Source: Cohnella cholangitidis
GTDB taxonomy: Bacteria; Bacillota; Bacilli; Paenibacillales; Paenibacillaceae
Assembly: GCF_014107495.1 (NCBI RefSeq)
Contig: NZ_CP041969.1
Span: 1,364,001-1,428,000, forward strand
Direction of reading: 5' to 3'
DNA length: 64,000 nt
Part shown: piece after piece, positions 63,833-64,000 of the stretch
Layout: each line of letters starts with the position of its first letter
How positions within the stretch are numbered: the stretch's first letter is position 1
Program-made: the position numbers and the translations under genes
Notes under the pieces: generated by a model
Told to the model about the DNA's origin: nothing
What the model saw: only the letters and a program-made list of their open reading frames with translations
Database searches by the model: none

Positions 63833-64000
63833 CTAAGTTTGATAATGCTCCAGCTTCCTTCGCACGATTTCGTTCAGCTTGTTCATCGTGTTCAGACGGT
63901 CCAAGAGAAGGTCTTCGTCGTGAAACACGATATCGAATCTCTCCTCCAGATGGACGACAATTTCCATGCAATTGAGCGAATCCAGGCCGATCGTGCCGAG
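63833..64000 (-). CDS. Acyl carrier protein, C-terminal fragment
   Basis: The last 55 codons of a second carrier-protein gene, cut by the right edge. LGTIGLDSLNCMEIVVHLEE contains the phosphopantetheine serine in the GLDSL motif, followed by an acidic helix (FDIVFHDEDLLL) and a basic tail. Its stop lies in the ribosome site of the exporter ATPase, so it is co-transcribed with the exporter. The cluster therefore continues past the window. Confidence 0.88.
   Translation of the reverse strand, partial: LGTIGLDSLNCMEIVVHLEERFDIVFHDEDLLLDRLNTMNKLNEIVRRKLEHYQT

Noticed and set aside
1..64000. tRNA, rRNA, prophage or complete insertion sequence
   Set aside because: I saw no cloverleaf, rRNA-like stretch, transposase or phage gene in any gap.

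Overview
The window looks like part of the chromosome of a spore-forming, Gram-positive member of the Paenibacillaceae (Cohnella- or Paenibacillus-like). Reasons: a YunB sporulation protein, several YesM/YesN two-component pairs beside CUT1 sugar ABC transporters, lipoprotein substrate-binding proteins with serine/alanine-rich linkers, an S-layer-homology protein and strong AGGAGG-type ribosome binding sites. Nearly all genes lie on the minus strand.

From 1 to about 39.3 kb the window is a carbohydrate-utilisation region. (a) 0-14 kb: a DeoR-type regulator and kduI, a GH88 unsaturated glucuronyl hydrolase with a CUT1 transporter and a YesMN pair, then a GH43 xylosidase and an esterase; together these would import and degrade uronate- and xylose-containing oligosaccharides. 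Housekeeping-type genes (yunB, a GreA-like factor, small hypothetical genes) are interspersed. (b) 14.5-26.5 kb: an envelope lipoprotein, a 51-bp tandem repeat, then a second module running HK > RR > SBP > permease > permease > clan GH-D alpha-galactosidase-like enzyme > MFS transporter > metallo-beta-lactamase-fold hydrolase. (c) 26.6-39.3 kb: a divergent GH42 beta-galactosidase/AraC pair around a perfect palindrome, then a third (YtcQ/YteP/YtcP-like) transporter with two tandem binding-protein paralogues and a divergent YesMN pair. At 39.4-46.5 kb there is a second type of signalling pair (7TM-PAS histidine kinase with a REC-BTAD regulator) and a large, frame-disrupted RCC1-repeat/Ig-like/SLH surface protein.

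The most interesting part is 46.6-64 kb. It is a biosynthetic gene cluster without NRPS or PKS modules. One tightly coupled operon (59412 down to 46658) encodes an acyl carrier protein, a BtrH-like acyltransferase, an AMP-forming acyl ligase, a PF14907-like nucleotidyltransferase, a GT-B glycosyltransferase, a thymidylate-kinase-like P-loop kinase, a sulfotransferase, an APS kinase, a large alpha/beta-hydrolase with a Cys nucleophile elbow, a BtrK/LysA-type PLP decarboxylase and a BtrJ-type ATP-grasp ligase. A second operon at the right edge encodes another carrier protein, a three-gene ABC-2 exporter and a membrane-anchored 5'-nucleotidase. The carrier-protein, ATP-grasp, decarboxylase and BtrH-like set is the core of the butirosin side-chain pathway (BtrI/J/K/H), here joined to sulfation, glycosylation and nucleotidyl-transfer genes. 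I infer a sulfated, amino-acylated glycoconjugate product that I cannot match to a known compound.

At least four otherwise intact genes (MFS transporter, MalF-type permease, YesM kinase, BtrK-like decarboxylase) contain one single-base deletion each, and the RCC1 gene contains several indels. Either the assembly has systematic indel errors or several systems are inactivated; functional statements for these genes assume the repaired frame.
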